The position numbers were made by a program, and so were the translations under genes. This document shows, piece after piece, positions 8,620 to 16,856 of a stretch of 64,000 nucleotides of DNA. Under the pieces are notes generated by a model. The model was not told the origin of the DNA and ran no database searches. It saw nothing but the letters and a program-made list of their open reading frames with translations. The DNA comes from Chitinophagales bacterium (GTDB taxonomy: Bacteria; Bacteroidota; Bacteroidia; Chitinophagales; LD1). Positions within the stretch are counted from its first letter, which is position 1, and each line of letters begins with the position of its first letter. The stretch covers positions 235,355-299,354 of the forward strand of contig JAEUVA010000046.1 of assembly GCA_016787045.1 (NCBI GenBank), read 5' to 3'.

Positions 8620-11172
8620 ATGAAAAAAAATTTACTATTTCTACTCCTCACAAGCTTTCTATTTTCTAACCTTACAAGTGCACAACAAACAATAAAAGGC
8701 AGGGTAACCGATGTGCAATCGAACTATATAATTGTGGGTGCGTCTATCGGTATTTTAGGAACATCTATTGGAACCACCTCAAATACTGAAGGCCTATTTG
8801 AGCTGCAATACACAGGGGCAATGCCGGTGGAATTAACCGTATCGTACTTGGGCTATACTCCTGCTAATGTTAAAGTAACTAACAGTGACGAAATCATCGT
8901 AAATCTAAAACCAAGCAACGAAACACTCAGCGAGATAATTGTTACCTCCAGACGCAGAAAAGAAGTAGTGCAAGACATCCCCATCCCCATATCGGTTTTC
9001 ACTTCAGCACAAATAGAAAACTCACAATCCTTTAACGTAAACCGACTAAAGGAACTTATACCTGCTGTGCAGTTATACAGTTCTAATCCGCGCAACACTA
9101 CGTTAAACATTCGTGGATTAGGTTCAACATTTGGATTAATAAATGATGGAATAGATCCAGGTGTGGGTTTCTATGTAGATGGTGTTTTCTACGCCAGGGC
9201 AGCAGCCACAACATTAGATTTTATTGACATAGAACAAGTTGAGGTTTTAAGGGGGCCTCAGGGTACATTGTTTGGCAAAAACACAACTGCAGGAGCTTTC
9301 AACATTAGTACCCGAAAGCCAAGCTTTAACACCGGAGCAACGTTTGAAACCAGTTTTGGCAACTTAGGTTTTATTCAAGGTAAAGCTACGGCAACAGGCA
9401 CTTTGGTAAAAAACATATTGGCTGCAAGAATTTCATTTTCGGGCACACATAGAGACGGTACCATTTACAACACAGCTACAAAAAAACGAACAAACACATT
9501 AAACAATCTGGGCATTAGTGCTCAATTGCTATTCAAACCATCCAAAAAAACAGAGCTGATTTTGCGGGGAGATTTTACCCGACAACGACCAGATGGGTAT
9601 GCACAAGTGTTTGCCGGTGTAGTAACCACCAAAAGAGCCGAGTACAGGCAGTTTGAAAGCATCATAAAGGATTTGAACTATGACCTCCCCAGTAGAAATG
9701 CATTTGACAGAAAAATAGACCACGATACACCATGGGAATCTGGGCAAGATATGGGCGGTGTTTCATTCAATGCTGATGTAGAGTTAGGTCCCGGAAAATT
9801 CACCTCTACCACTGCTTACAGATACTGGCATTGGATGCCCTCTAACGACCGAGATTTCACCGGCCTGCAAGGGCTGCGCCTATCACAGGCGCCATCTAAG
9901 CATCACCAGTTTTCGCAGGAGTTTCGTTATAGTGCAAATTTCTTAAACAATTTATCAGGAGTGTTTGGACTCTTTGCTTTGGGGCAGATACTGAATCCCG
10001 CAGATGCGCACACTGAAGAGGCAGGAAAAGACCAGTGGCGCTTTTCGCAAAGTTCAACAAGTGCTTTGTGGCAAACACCCGGCTTATTGGAAGGATATGG
10101 TATCAAAACCTATCCGAAGTTTAGAAATATCAGTGGAGCAATTTTTGGGCAACTGGATTACGCTATATGGAAGTACATCAGCATAATGCCCGGCATTCGT
10201 ATAAACTATGATTGGAAGAAAGTGGACTTTAGCAGAAAAACGTATGGTGGTTTAAAAACAGAAGACCCATCATTAATTGCACTGCAAAAACTGGTGTACT
10301 CTAATCAAGAGTTTGTAGCAGGGGCTGATAAAGTCAACGTATCGGGTCAATTTACCTTACTTGGTAAAATTCATAAGCAAGTTAGAGTTTTTGCTACCTA
10401 CTCTCTAGGGTTTAAACCCATAGGGCTTAATCTTGGTGGCTTACCAACCGCCTCCGGAGAACCTATGGTAGAACTGGCCACTGTAAAACCTGAGCTGGTA
10501 CATCATGCAGAATTAGGTATAAAGTCTGAACCGGTTAAAAACTTTATACTAAATGCTACTTTCTATAACACAGAGATAAAAGACTATCAAACTCAGGTAC
10601 AAACGCCTGACTTATCGGTAAATCGCGGATATCTGGCTAATGCTGAGCGCGTGAGAGTTTTTGGTGGTGAACTGGAGGCGAGTTATCGGTTCAAAAAATA
10701 TATTCAAATTAATAGTGCTTTAAGTTACACCAACGGCCGTTATGTCAAGTTTACGAACGCACCGGTGCCTTTGGAAGAAACAGGAGGAAACTCATTTAAA
10801 GATATTTCAGGTACGCGCTTGCCGGGCATTTCGGAATGGGCATTATCTGCTGGTGCAGAATCGGCACTTAAAGGAAAACTGATTAAACAAACCGGAGAAT
10901 ATTTTATTGGACTGGATTTATCCTATAGATCCAACTTTTCATCCAGCCCTTCTGAATCAAAGTACTTAAACATTGATGGCTACGCATTACTGAATGGACG
11001 TATCGGGTTTAGGGCTTATGAAGGATTTTCTATCATTTTGTGGGCCAGAAATATAACTAACCAAAACTATTACGAAATGCTCCTGCCCGGTGCAGGTAAT
11101 GTAGGGCATTATGCCGGAGTGCTTGGCGACCCGCGTACATTTGGAGCTACTTTAAGATATACCATTCAATAA
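8620..11172 (+). CDS. TonB-dependent outer-membrane receptor
   Basis: An 850-residue receptor with signal peptide (MKKNLLFLLLTSFLFSNLTSAQQ), a carboxypeptidase-regulatory-like domain (about 23-105, IKGRVTDVQSNYIIVGASI), a plug (about 110-225, with LNIRGLGSTFG and VEVLRGPQGTLFGKN), and a beta-barrel that ends in the aromatic-rich TFGATLRYTIQ. It imports a bulky ligand through the outer membrane using TonB energy. The architecture resembles FyuA/FecA-like siderophore receptors more than SusC, since no SusD partner follows. The ligand is unknown. A chromate transporter gene starts 59 bases downstream on the same strand, so the two may be co-transcribed. Confidence 0.85.
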   Translation: MKKNLLFLLLTSFLFSNLTSAQQTIKGRVTDVQSNYIIVGASIGILGTSIGTTSNTEGLFELQYTGAMPVELTVSYLGYTPANVKVTNSDEIIVNLKPSNETLSEIIVTSRRRKEVVQDIPIPISVFTSAQIENSQSFNVNRLKELIPAVQLYSSNPRNTTLNIRGLGSTFGLINDGIDPGVGFYVDGVFYARAAATTLDFIDIEQVEVLRGPQGTLFGKNTTAGAFNISTRKPSFNTGATFETSFGNLGFIQGKATATGTLVKNILAARISFSGTHRDGTIYNTATKKRTNTLNNLGISAQLLFKPSKKTELILRGDFTRQRPDGYAQVFAGVVTTKRAEYRQFESIIKDLNYDLPSRNAFDRKIDHDTPWESGQDMGGVSFNADVELGPGKFTSTTAYRYWHWMPSNDRDFTGLQGLRLSQAPSKHHQFSQEFRYSANFLNNLSGVFGLFALGQILNPADAHTEEAGKDQWRFSQSSTSALWQTPGLLEGYGIKTYPKFRNISGAIFGQLDYAIWKYISIMPGIRINYDWKKVDFSRKTYGGLKTEDPSLIALQKLVYSNQEFVAGADKVNVSGQFTLLGKIHKQVRVFATYSLGFKPIGLNLGGLPTASGEPMVELATVKPELVHHAELGIKSEPVKNFILNATFYNTEIKDYQTQVQTPDLSVNRGYLANAERVRVFGGELEASYRFKKYIQINSALSYTNGRYVKFTNAPVPLEETGGNSFKDISGTRLPGISEWALSAGAESALKGKLIKQTGEYFIGLDLSYRSNFSSSPSESKYLNIDGYALLNGRIGFRAYEGFSIILWARNITNQNYYEMLLPGAGNVGHYAGVLGDPRTFGATLRYTIQ

Positions 11173-11231
11173 AACAGAGTATCATGCTTCAGTACATTTA
11201 AAAAAAACATTAAAAAGGATTAGCTTGTTTA

Positions 11232-12551
11232 ATGGAGAAACCAACGTTTAAAGATGCTTTAAAGTTTTGGATAAAGCTTGGTTTGATCAGTTTTGGTGGG
11301 CCGGCCGGCCAGATTTCAATCATGCACGAATACCTCGTGGTAAAGAAAAAGTGGATTAGCGATAGCCGATTCATGCACGCACTTAACTACTGCATGATTT
11401 TGCCAGGGCCCGAGGCACAGCAACTGGCTACATATTCAGGGTGGCTATTACATGGTGTTTGGGGCGGTTTAGCAGCAGGCACACTATTTATTCTCCCCGC
11501 TATGTTTCTGTTGCTTGGCATGAGTATTTTGTATGTTACTTTCGGTAACATCCCGTGGATTTATGCCCTTTTTACCGGACTAAAACCTGCCGTGGTGGCC
11601 ATTATTGTACTTGCCCTCATTAAAATAGGCAAAAAAGCATTATTGAGTGCTTTTCACTACATTGTTGCAATTTGCGCGTTCATTGGCATTTTCATCTTTC
11701 ACATTCCATTTCAAATAATCATTATTGGTACAATAGTTTTGGCGGTAGTGTGCCTGTTGTTTTTCCCCAACGTATTTCAAAACAAAGACAACGATGCCAA
11801 CAAAAACAACATTGATGAGAGCGAATACTACATCAACAACACTGTTACTGATACAAAAAGTAAGCTAAGCCCAGCACAAGCGTTAGCAAAAATGGCCATC
11901 AGCATCGTGCTGTGGTGTGCTCCGGTTGTCTTACTTTATACGTTTTCCGCTCAGTTTGAATTTTGGAAAGAAATAACCTTGTTTTTTACACAAGCTGCAT
12001 TTATCACCTTTGGTGGTGCCTATTCGGTGCTGCCGTATGTAGCACAAGAGAGCGTTGAGAAATACCATTGGCTCACAAACTTACAAATGATGGATGGGCT
12101 AGCGCTCGGTGAAACTACACCAGGTCCGCTAATCATCATACTCTCTTTTGTTGGATTTATGGCTGGCTACCACCATTACGATATGTCGGTTATTATGGGT
12201 ACTCTGGCCTTGCTAGTAACAACCTATTACACATTCTTACCTAGTTTTACATTTATCTTCATAGGCGCACCAATCATTGAAAAGACACAACAAAACAAGT
12301 GGGTAAAAAAAATACTCTCATTAGTTACAGCAGCTGTAGTTGGGGTAGTTTTGAATCTTGCTTTCTATCTGGCCAGTGCGGTACTACTATCTGACCAAGC
12401 TACTTTTATGCTCGTAAACTGGGCTGCATTAGGTTGGATACTCGTATCTATATGGGCAATGTATTATCTGCAAATAGGCATGATAAAGTGGATTGGAGTA
12501 AGCATGCTCTTTGGTATTGCATCTTATCTGATACCACTACTTCTCGTATGA
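11232..12551 (+). CDS. chrA: Chromate transporter, two-domain CHR family
   Basis: A 439-residue inner-membrane protein made of two homologous CHR domains. The first begins FWIKLGLISFGGPAGQISIMH and has PGPEAQQLATYSGW; the second begins FFTQAAFITFGGAYSVLPYV and has ALGETTPGPLIIILSFVGF. About ten to twelve hydrophobic segments are visible, with a charged Asn/Asp-rich loop between the halves near residues 180-205. Family members export chromate (or sulfate-like oxyanions) driven by the proton motive force. Length and internal duplication match the long CHR group. It follows a TonB receptor gene and precedes a weak terminator-like hairpin. Confidence 0.88.
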   Translation: MEKPTFKDALKFWIKLGLISFGGPAGQISIMHEYLVVKKKWISDSRFMHALNYCMILPGPEAQQLATYSGWLLHGVWGGLAAGTLFILPAMFLLLGMSILYVTFGNIPWIYALFTGLKPAVVAIIVLALIKIGKKALLSAFHYIVAICAFIGIFIFHIPFQIIIIGTIVLAVVCLLFFPNVFQNKDNDANKNNIDESEYYINNTVTDTKSKLSPAQALAKMAISIVLWCAPVVLLYTFSAQFEFWKEITLFFTQAAFITFGGAYSVLPYVAQESVEKYHWLTNLQMMDGLALGETTPGPLIIILSFVGFMAGYHHYDMSVIMGTLALLVTTYYTFLPSFTFIFIGAPIIEKTQQNKWVKKILSLVTAAVVGVVLNLAFYLASAVLLSDQATFMLVNWAALGWILVSIWAMYYLQIGMIKWIGVSMLFGIASYLIPLLLV

Positions 12552-12610
12552 GGTGATACATCTATACAAAAATGTGGTTAAACATAAAACCATCCATTTT
12601 TAACCTCTGC

Positions 12611-12635
12611 TGAACCGACTACGGTTCATTTTCTT
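12611..12635 (+). terminator. Hairpin with weak T-tract after chrA
   Basis: TGAACCG (12611-12617) and CGGTTCA (12622-12628) form a seven-pair stem with a four-base loop, followed by TTTTCTTC. It lies 60 bases past the chrA stop and before the lipoprotein gene. It is a weak terminator candidate; a protein-binding palindrome is the alternative. Confidence 0.45.
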
Positions 12636-12664
12636 CATATTTGCAGCAACCAAAAATCATCACC

Positions 12665-13114
12665 ATGAAAAAAATGCTATTCCTGTTAGTGTTTGCAGTA
12701 AGTGTATCCGCTATTTATTCCTGCAAAAAAATAAAAGACCTGGTAGGTTACTTAGAATGCGAAATAGACGGAGGCGGCTCCGTGAAGGCATTACAAGTGT
12801 ATGGTACCAAAATAGACAGTGTGTTGATTGTAAACGGATCGGGTATTTTAGGAAAAACCGTTACCATAACTCTAAGTAACTATGGTGGTGTAGGTGTGTA
12901 CAACATTACTCCACCCAAAAATGCGGTATGGTTTGGCACACCCAGCAGCCCAACCGACCTGTTTGGCTCAGACAGTACCAGCACCGGTACCATTACTATT
13001 ACCGATGTAGATGGCCGGTATATAGATGGTACATTCAGTGGCACCTTAGTAGCCCCAAGTGGGGGCAGCAAAACGCTGACCAACGGCAAGTTTCGCTTCA
13101 TCAGCCCTTTATAG
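12665..13114 (+). CDS. Small lipoprotein, DUF6252-like
   Basis: A 149-residue predicted lipoprotein. The ATG at 12665 gives MKKMLFLLVFAVSVSAIYSC, a short signal with the lipid-anchored Cys at residue 20; a TTG eight codons upstream only adds polar residues. The mature part is beta-rich with ECEIDGGGSVKA, YNITPPKN, TGTITITDVDGRYIDGTFSGTL and a C-terminal GKFRF. This pattern resembles the DUF6252 family of Bacteroidetes lipoproteins, in which the strand GRYIDGTFSG is typical. The function is unknown. It sits between chrA and radC on the same strand, with 48 bases to the radC start. Confidence 0.65.
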   Translation: MKKMLFLLVFAVSVSAIYSCKKIKDLVGYLECEIDGGGSVKALQVYGTKIDSVLIVNGSGILGKTVTITLSNYGGVGVYNITPPKNAVWFGTPSSPTDLFGSDSTSTGTITITDVDGRYIDGTFSGTLVAPSGGSKTLTNGKFRFISPL

Positions 13115-13162
13115 GTAACACTGATTAGTTTTTGCTTATTTTCCACATTAGAACTTTCTAAT

Positions 13163-13867
13163 ATGGAACAACCCAGTGAATACTTATCTATCAAAACATG
13201 GGCGGAGGAAGACCGCCCGAGAGAAAAACTATTACTGAAAGGCAAAGACACTTTAAGCGATGCTGAACTTATAGCTATTTTACTGCGTACCGGAGTTACC
13301 GGTTCATCTGCCCTAGATATTGCCAAAAAAATATTGAGCCGAGTAGGCAATAACTTAGATGAACTGGGGAAGCTATCTGTTTCTGATATCAAAAAAATGG
13401 AAAAGGGTTTGGGCGATACAAAAGCCGTAACTATTGTAGCCGCACTAGAATTAGGTCGCAGGCGCTTATCAAGCAGAGTACGAGAGCGGGCTACCATCAA
13501 AAACAGTAGAGATATTTACGAATACGTGTATCCACAAGTAGCCGACTTACCGCATGAGGTTTTTCACTGCCTTTACCTAAACAGAAAACACGAGGTACTT
13601 GCCCAAAAAGAGATTAGTACCGGAGGCGTAAGCGGTACCGTGGTAGATGTGCGTATTGTACTGAAGCATGCCGTGGAATTGCTCGCCTCATGCATAGTGG
13701 CCGTACATAACCACCCATCAGGCAACCTAGAGCCAAGCGGGGCCGATATCAACCTAACCCGGCAGCTAAAAACAGCCGCCAAGTACTTGGATATAGACCT
13801 TATAGACCACGTAATTATTGGCCACCAAGACAGGTATTACAGCTTTTCAGACAATTCTATGCTGTGA
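13163..13867 (+). CDS. radC: RadC family JAB1/MPN metalloprotein
   Basis: A 234-residue protein with an N-terminal helix-hairpin-helix region (EDRPREKLLLKG, LSDAELIAILLRTG, KGLGDTKAVTIVAA; about 1-100) and a C-terminal JAB1/MPN domain. The zinc-site motif is HNHPSGNLEPSGAD, with the partner Glu in QKEISTGG. RadC was named for DNA repair, but its real biochemical role remains unsettled. The length is normal for the family. It lies just upstream of tRNA-Gln. Confidence 0.92.
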   Translation: MEQPSEYLSIKTWAEEDRPREKLLLKGKDTLSDAELIAILLRTGVTGSSALDIAKKILSRVGNNLDELGKLSVSDIKKMEKGLGDTKAVTIVAALELGRRRLSSRVRERATIKNSRDIYEYVYPQVADLPHEVFHCLYLNRKHEVLAQKEISTGGVSGTVVDVRIVLKHAVELLASCIVAVHNHPSGNLEPSGADINLTRQLKTAAKYLDIDLIDHVIIGHQDRYYSFSDNSML

Positions 13868-13921
13868 GTTTGCAAAAATTGCAGCGATGATTAGATTTGC
13901 GCCCGCTTTAAAGCAAAGCAC

Positions 13922-13992
13922 TGGCCCATCGTCTAATGGCAGGACTACAGATTTTGGTTCTGTGTATGTTGGTTCGAATCCAGCTGGGCCAA
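13922..13992 (+). tRNA. tRNA-Gln (anticodon TTG)
   Basis: Cloverleaf read by eye: acceptor stem TGGCCCA pairs with TGGGCCA; the D arm holds TCTAATGGCAGGA; the anticodon stem ACAGA/TCTGT encloses TTTTGGT with anticodon TTG; the T arm has GGTTCGAATCC. The discriminator base is A and the CCA end is not encoded. A terminator follows at once. It is the only RNA gene seen in the window. Confidence 0.93.
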
Positions 13993-13996
13993 CAAT

Positions 13997-14028
13997 AAAA
14001 TCCACCCTCATAAAGGGGTGGATTTTTT
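13997..14028 (+). terminator. Rho-independent terminator after tRNA-Gln
   Basis: AAAA plus TCCACCC (14001-14007) pairs with GGGTGGA (14016-14022) and a six-T run, a near-perfect intrinsic terminator five bases past the tRNA. It ends the tRNA transcript before the kinase promoter region. Confidence 0.9.
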
Positions 14029-14036
14029 GTTTTGTA

Positions 14037-14048
14037 TGACTTTTGTCA
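14037..14048 (+). promoter_or_regulatory. CRP/FNR-type palindrome upstream of the histidine kinase
   Basis: TGAC-TTTT-GTCA, a perfect 12-base inverted repeat of the form TGAY-N4-RTCA. Its centre is 79.5 bases upstream of the kinase ATG. A TACTTTTA box at 14074-14081 (TAnnTTTG with one change) lies where a -7 element would sit if the palindrome were centred about 41 to 43 bases before the start of transcription. Similar palindromes precede ccoS and the DUF2892/ccoI genes, so self-regulation by the adjacent receiver-CRP protein is the simplest reading. Confidence 0.55.
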
Positions 14049-14121
14049 GTTGCTTGGCCTTGCAGAGTATGCCTACTTTTACACCCAAGCTACAAACAAT
14101 ATTAAGTTAGCACCTGGCACA

Positions 14122-15360
14122 ATGGAAAACAGTTTAAACAAAGAAATGGTTATGGCTTCTCTTTTTGAGAATGCTACTGAAGCCATTATTCTAACTGATA
14201 AAAAAGGTCAAATAGTGCTACTGAACCCTTGTGCCGAAAAAATGTTTGGTTACTCAAAAAGCGAACTCATTGGAAATCGGATAGAGCAACTACTACCCGA
14301 TAACGTTCGCGAGAAGCATGAGCACCTTCGCGATACATTTCACCAAAACCCGGTAAACAGAACAATGGGTGCCGGCCGTGATTTGTACGCAAAAAATAAA
14401 AAAGGGAATGTTTTTCCTGTAGAGGTGAGTTTGAGCTACTATGAACTGAATGGCGAACGGTATGTCATTGCATTTGTCATAGATATTACCATACGCAAAC
14501 AACATGAGGCCATTCAGCAAGAACAACAAAGAGAGTTAAAACGAGTAAGCAGCGAAATACAAAAACTAAACCAAGAACTGGAGCAAAAAGTAGAAGACCG
14601 AACCACTATGCTGCGGGAGACATTAGCGCAATTAGAAAAATCTAAAAATGAGTTAGAAGACGCGTTGGAAAAAGAAAAGGAACTCAACGATTTAAAAACC
14701 CGGTTTGTTTCCACAGTATCGCATGAGTTTCGCACTCCATTAGCAGCTGTACTTTCTTCTGCATCGCTTCTATCAAAATATGTAAAAGAAGAAGAGCAAG
14801 AAAAGCGCAATCGTCATATTGAGCGCATTAAAGAAGGCGTGCGCCATCTCAACTCTATGTTAGAAGATCTGCTATCGCTGGGTAAACTGGAAGAAGGGTT
14901 AGTAGCGTCCAAATCTACACCCATTAACTGCACAGAGTTTATGCGAGACTTTTACAATGATATGAGAGAGATCCTAAAACCGGGTCAGCAACTTTACTTT
15001 GAACATCAAGGAGAAGAGACTGCTTGCACCGACAAGCGTTTACTTACCAATATTCTCCTCAACTTAGTTTCTAATGCCATAAAATTCTCTCCAGAAAACG
15101 GTATCATCAAAATTCTCTGCCGGAACCAATCAAATTTGCTTACCATAACAGTAAGCGATAGTGGGATAGGCATATCTAATGAAGACTTGCAATATTTGTT
15201 TCAACGTTTTTTTAGAGCTAAAAATGCTACAAACATACAAGGTACCGGACTGGGCCTGCACATTGTAGCTAAGTATTTAGAACTATTAAATGGCAGTATA
15301 AAAGTTACAAGTGAGTTAAATCGAGGAACCACTTTCACCATTACAATACCCCACAATTAA
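14122..15360 (+). CDS. PAS-domain sensor histidine kinase, FixL-like layout
   Basis: A 412-residue soluble kinase started at the ATG at 14122; an earlier TTG at 14032 would run through the regulatory palindrome. One PAS domain (about 9-125) is followed by a coiled coil (about 130-190), a HisKA domain with SHEFRTPLAAV (His201 phosphorylated) and an ATPase domain with NLVSNAIKFS, DSGIGIS and GTGLGLHI. There is no membrane segment, so it senses a cytoplasmic signal. In the PAS domain His66 and Arg86 sit 20 residues apart within REKHEHL and MGAGRDL, the same spacing as the heme His and the oxygen-site Arg of FixL. Many non-heme PAS domains share this pattern, so oxygen sensing is only a hypothesis. 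The receiver-CRP gene follows after five bases. Confidence 0.88.
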   Translation: MENSLNKEMVMASLFENATEAIILTDKKGQIVLLNPCAEKMFGYSKSELIGNRIEQLLPDNVREKHEHLRDTFHQNPVNRTMGAGRDLYAKNKKGNVFPVEVSLSYYELNGERYVIAFVIDITIRKQHEAIQQEQQRELKRVSSEIQKLNQELEQKVEDRTTMLRETLAQLEKSKNELEDALEKEKELNDLKTRFVSTVSHEFRTPLAAVLSSASLLSKYVKEEEQEKRNRHIERIKEGVRHLNSMLEDLLSLGKLEEGLVASKSTPINCTEFMRDFYNDMREILKPGQQLYFEHQGEETACTDKRLLTNILLNLVSNAIKFSPENGIIKILCRNQSNLLTITVSDSGIGISNEDLQYLFQRFFRAKNATNIQGTGLGLHIVAKYLELLNGSIKVTSELNRGTTFTITIPHN

Positions 15361-15365
15361 TTGTC

Positions 15366-16427
15366 ATGAATAAAAAAATTGTACTTATAGAAGACAATAA
15401 AGCCGTACGCGAAAACATAGTAGAAATTTTAGAGCTGGCTGGTTATGAGATACATGCTGCAGTTAACGGTAAAAAGGGAGTAGAACTGGTACAAGCCACT
15501 ACGCCCGATTTAGTTGTATGTGATATAATGATGCCTGAGTTAGATGGCTACGGAGTACTTCACATGCTAAGCAAAAATCCAAACACATCTTCCATCCCTT
15601 TTATTTTTCTTACTGCTAAAGCAGACCGTGCAGACATGCGCAAAGGCATGGAAATGGGTGCCGATGATTTTATTACCAAACCCTTTGAAGATGTGGAACT
15701 ACTCAACGCTATTGAAGCTCGGCTGAAAAAAACCGAAATACTAAAAACAGAATTCGCATCGGGCATTGAAGGGATAAACGATTTCTTGTATCAGGTGCGC
15801 AATGCCGGAAGAATAAACTTGACTGAAGGGGATAGAGAATTGCAAAAATTCAAGAAGAAACAAATGATATACTCACATGGCAACCGCCCCATGTACTTGT
15901 TTTTTGTTGTTGCGGGTAAGGCGAAAAGCTTTTGGATGAATGAGGATGGAAAAGAACTCATCATCTCCATCTATAAAGAAGGTGACTTTATAGGTTACAA
16001 TGCGCTACTGGAGGAAGTTAACTATGCCGATAATGCAGAAGCCATGGAAGATTGCGAGCTAATGCTAATACCTAAAGCCGATTTCTATGCTTTGCTAAAT
16101 ACCAACGCGCAGGTGGCTAAAAGCTTCATCAAACTTCTATCACACAATTTGGTGGAACGCGAAGAAGCATTACTGAATTTGGCCTATAACTCACTTCGCA
16201 AACGGGTAGCCAACGGCTTACTGCTGGTGAATGAGCGGTTCAAAAGCGCTCCGGCCGATAAACCTAAGCTAGAGATACCCAGAGAAGATTTGGCGCAAGT
16301 AGTAGGTACCGCCACAGAGAGTTTAATTAGAACGCTTAGCGACTTTAAGAGCGAAAAATTGATTGAGATTCAGTATGGAAAAATTGTAGTGTTAGATGAA
16401 AACAAGTTAAGGAAATTGATTAACTGA
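15366..16427 (+). CDS. Response regulator: receiver domain fused to a CRP/FNR-type regulator
   Basis: A 353-residue protein. The receiver domain (1-125) has the acidic pair ED (9-10), the phosphoacceptor Asp53 in VVCDIMMPELDG, Thr in FLTAKA and Lys in FITKPF. A cyclic-nucleotide-binding-like domain spans about 145-265, and a CRP-type winged helix (about 270-345) has the recognition helix GTATESLIRTLSDF, in which Glu318 and Arg322 match the TGA-reading pair of CRP/FNR. The protein has no FNR cysteine cluster, so oxygen sensing would have to come from the kinase. It probably binds the TGAY-N4-RTCA sites at 14037, 23096 and 25897. It ends three bases before the stop of the converging cco operon. 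Confidence 0.88.
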   Translation: MNKKIVLIEDNKAVRENIVEILELAGYEIHAAVNGKKGVELVQATTPDLVVCDIMMPELDGYGVLHMLSKNPNTSSIPFIFLTAKADRADMRKGMEMGADDFITKPFEDVELLNAIEARLKKTEILKTEFASGIEGINDFLYQVRNAGRINLTEGDRELQKFKKKQMIYSHGNRPMYLFFVVAGKAKSFWMNEDGKELIISIYKEGDFIGYNALLEEVNYADNAEAMEDCELMLIPKADFYALLNTNAQVAKSFIKLLSHNLVEREEALLNLAYNSLRKRVANGLLLVNERFKSAPADKPKLEIPREDLAQVVGTATESLIRTLSDFKSEKLIEIQYGKIVVLDENKLRKLIN

Positions 16428-16430
16428 AGA

Positions 16431-16850
16431 TCACTCCCACACATCTCGGTCAGTCAAATCTGGGGTATCTTCTTTATGGCGGGTTTTGCTGTCACTCATT
16501 TCATAACCCTCACGGTTTTGCTGCTCCAGGGTCCATGAATCGGTGAGAGAGGTTTCTATCCATAAGTTTCCGCTTTTGCGAAACACCTGAGCAGATAAAC
16601 CGAAGTTATTCCACATGCTATTTTCTAAATCTCTCACTTTTTGTTGTGGCAATATTTCAAGCAAACCCGTGTTATGTTTTTTACGGCAAGAACCCAGTTT
16701 TTTGTCTGTCGTAAAAATTTTTGATTTGGGCAGTGCTTCGTTTTCTCTATGAGGAGTGTCAAAAAATTCAAGTTTTAAAAATGGAAAATGACTAGAGAAT
16801 TCCCTTTGAATATCGCTGATTACTCGCGTATCGTTAATAATGATTTCCAT
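16431..16850 (-). CDS. Conserved protein of unknown function at the end of the cbb3 operon
   Basis: A 139-residue soluble protein with no signal or membrane helix, started at the ATG at 16850. Strong-looking blocks are MEIIINDTRVISDIQREFSS at the start, LGSCRKKHNTGLLEI in the middle, and FGLSAQVFRKSGNLWIETS followed by TDSWTLEQQNREG near the end. I recall proteins of this design in Bacteroidetes but no assigned function. It is the last gene of the - strand cco operon, six bases after the SafE-like gene. By position it might help oxidase assembly or respiration, but nothing in the sequence proves it. One Cys (SCRK) is the only obvious metal or redox candidate. Confidence 0.6.
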   Translation of the reverse strand: MEIIINDTRVISDIQREFSSHFPFLKLEFFDTPHRENEALPKSKIFTTDKKLGSCRKKHNTGLLEILPQQKVRDLENSMWNNFGLSAQVFRKSGNLWIETSLTDSWTLEQQNREGYEMSDSKTRHKEDTPDLTDRDVWE

Positions 16851-16856
16851 AACCAA

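Noticed and set aside
12880..13500. A 206-codon open frame on the minus strand opposite the lipoprotein and radC genes
   Set aside because: It spans two well-supported genes on the plus strand, has no recognisable motif, and has low-complexity Ser-rich composition typical of antisense shadows.
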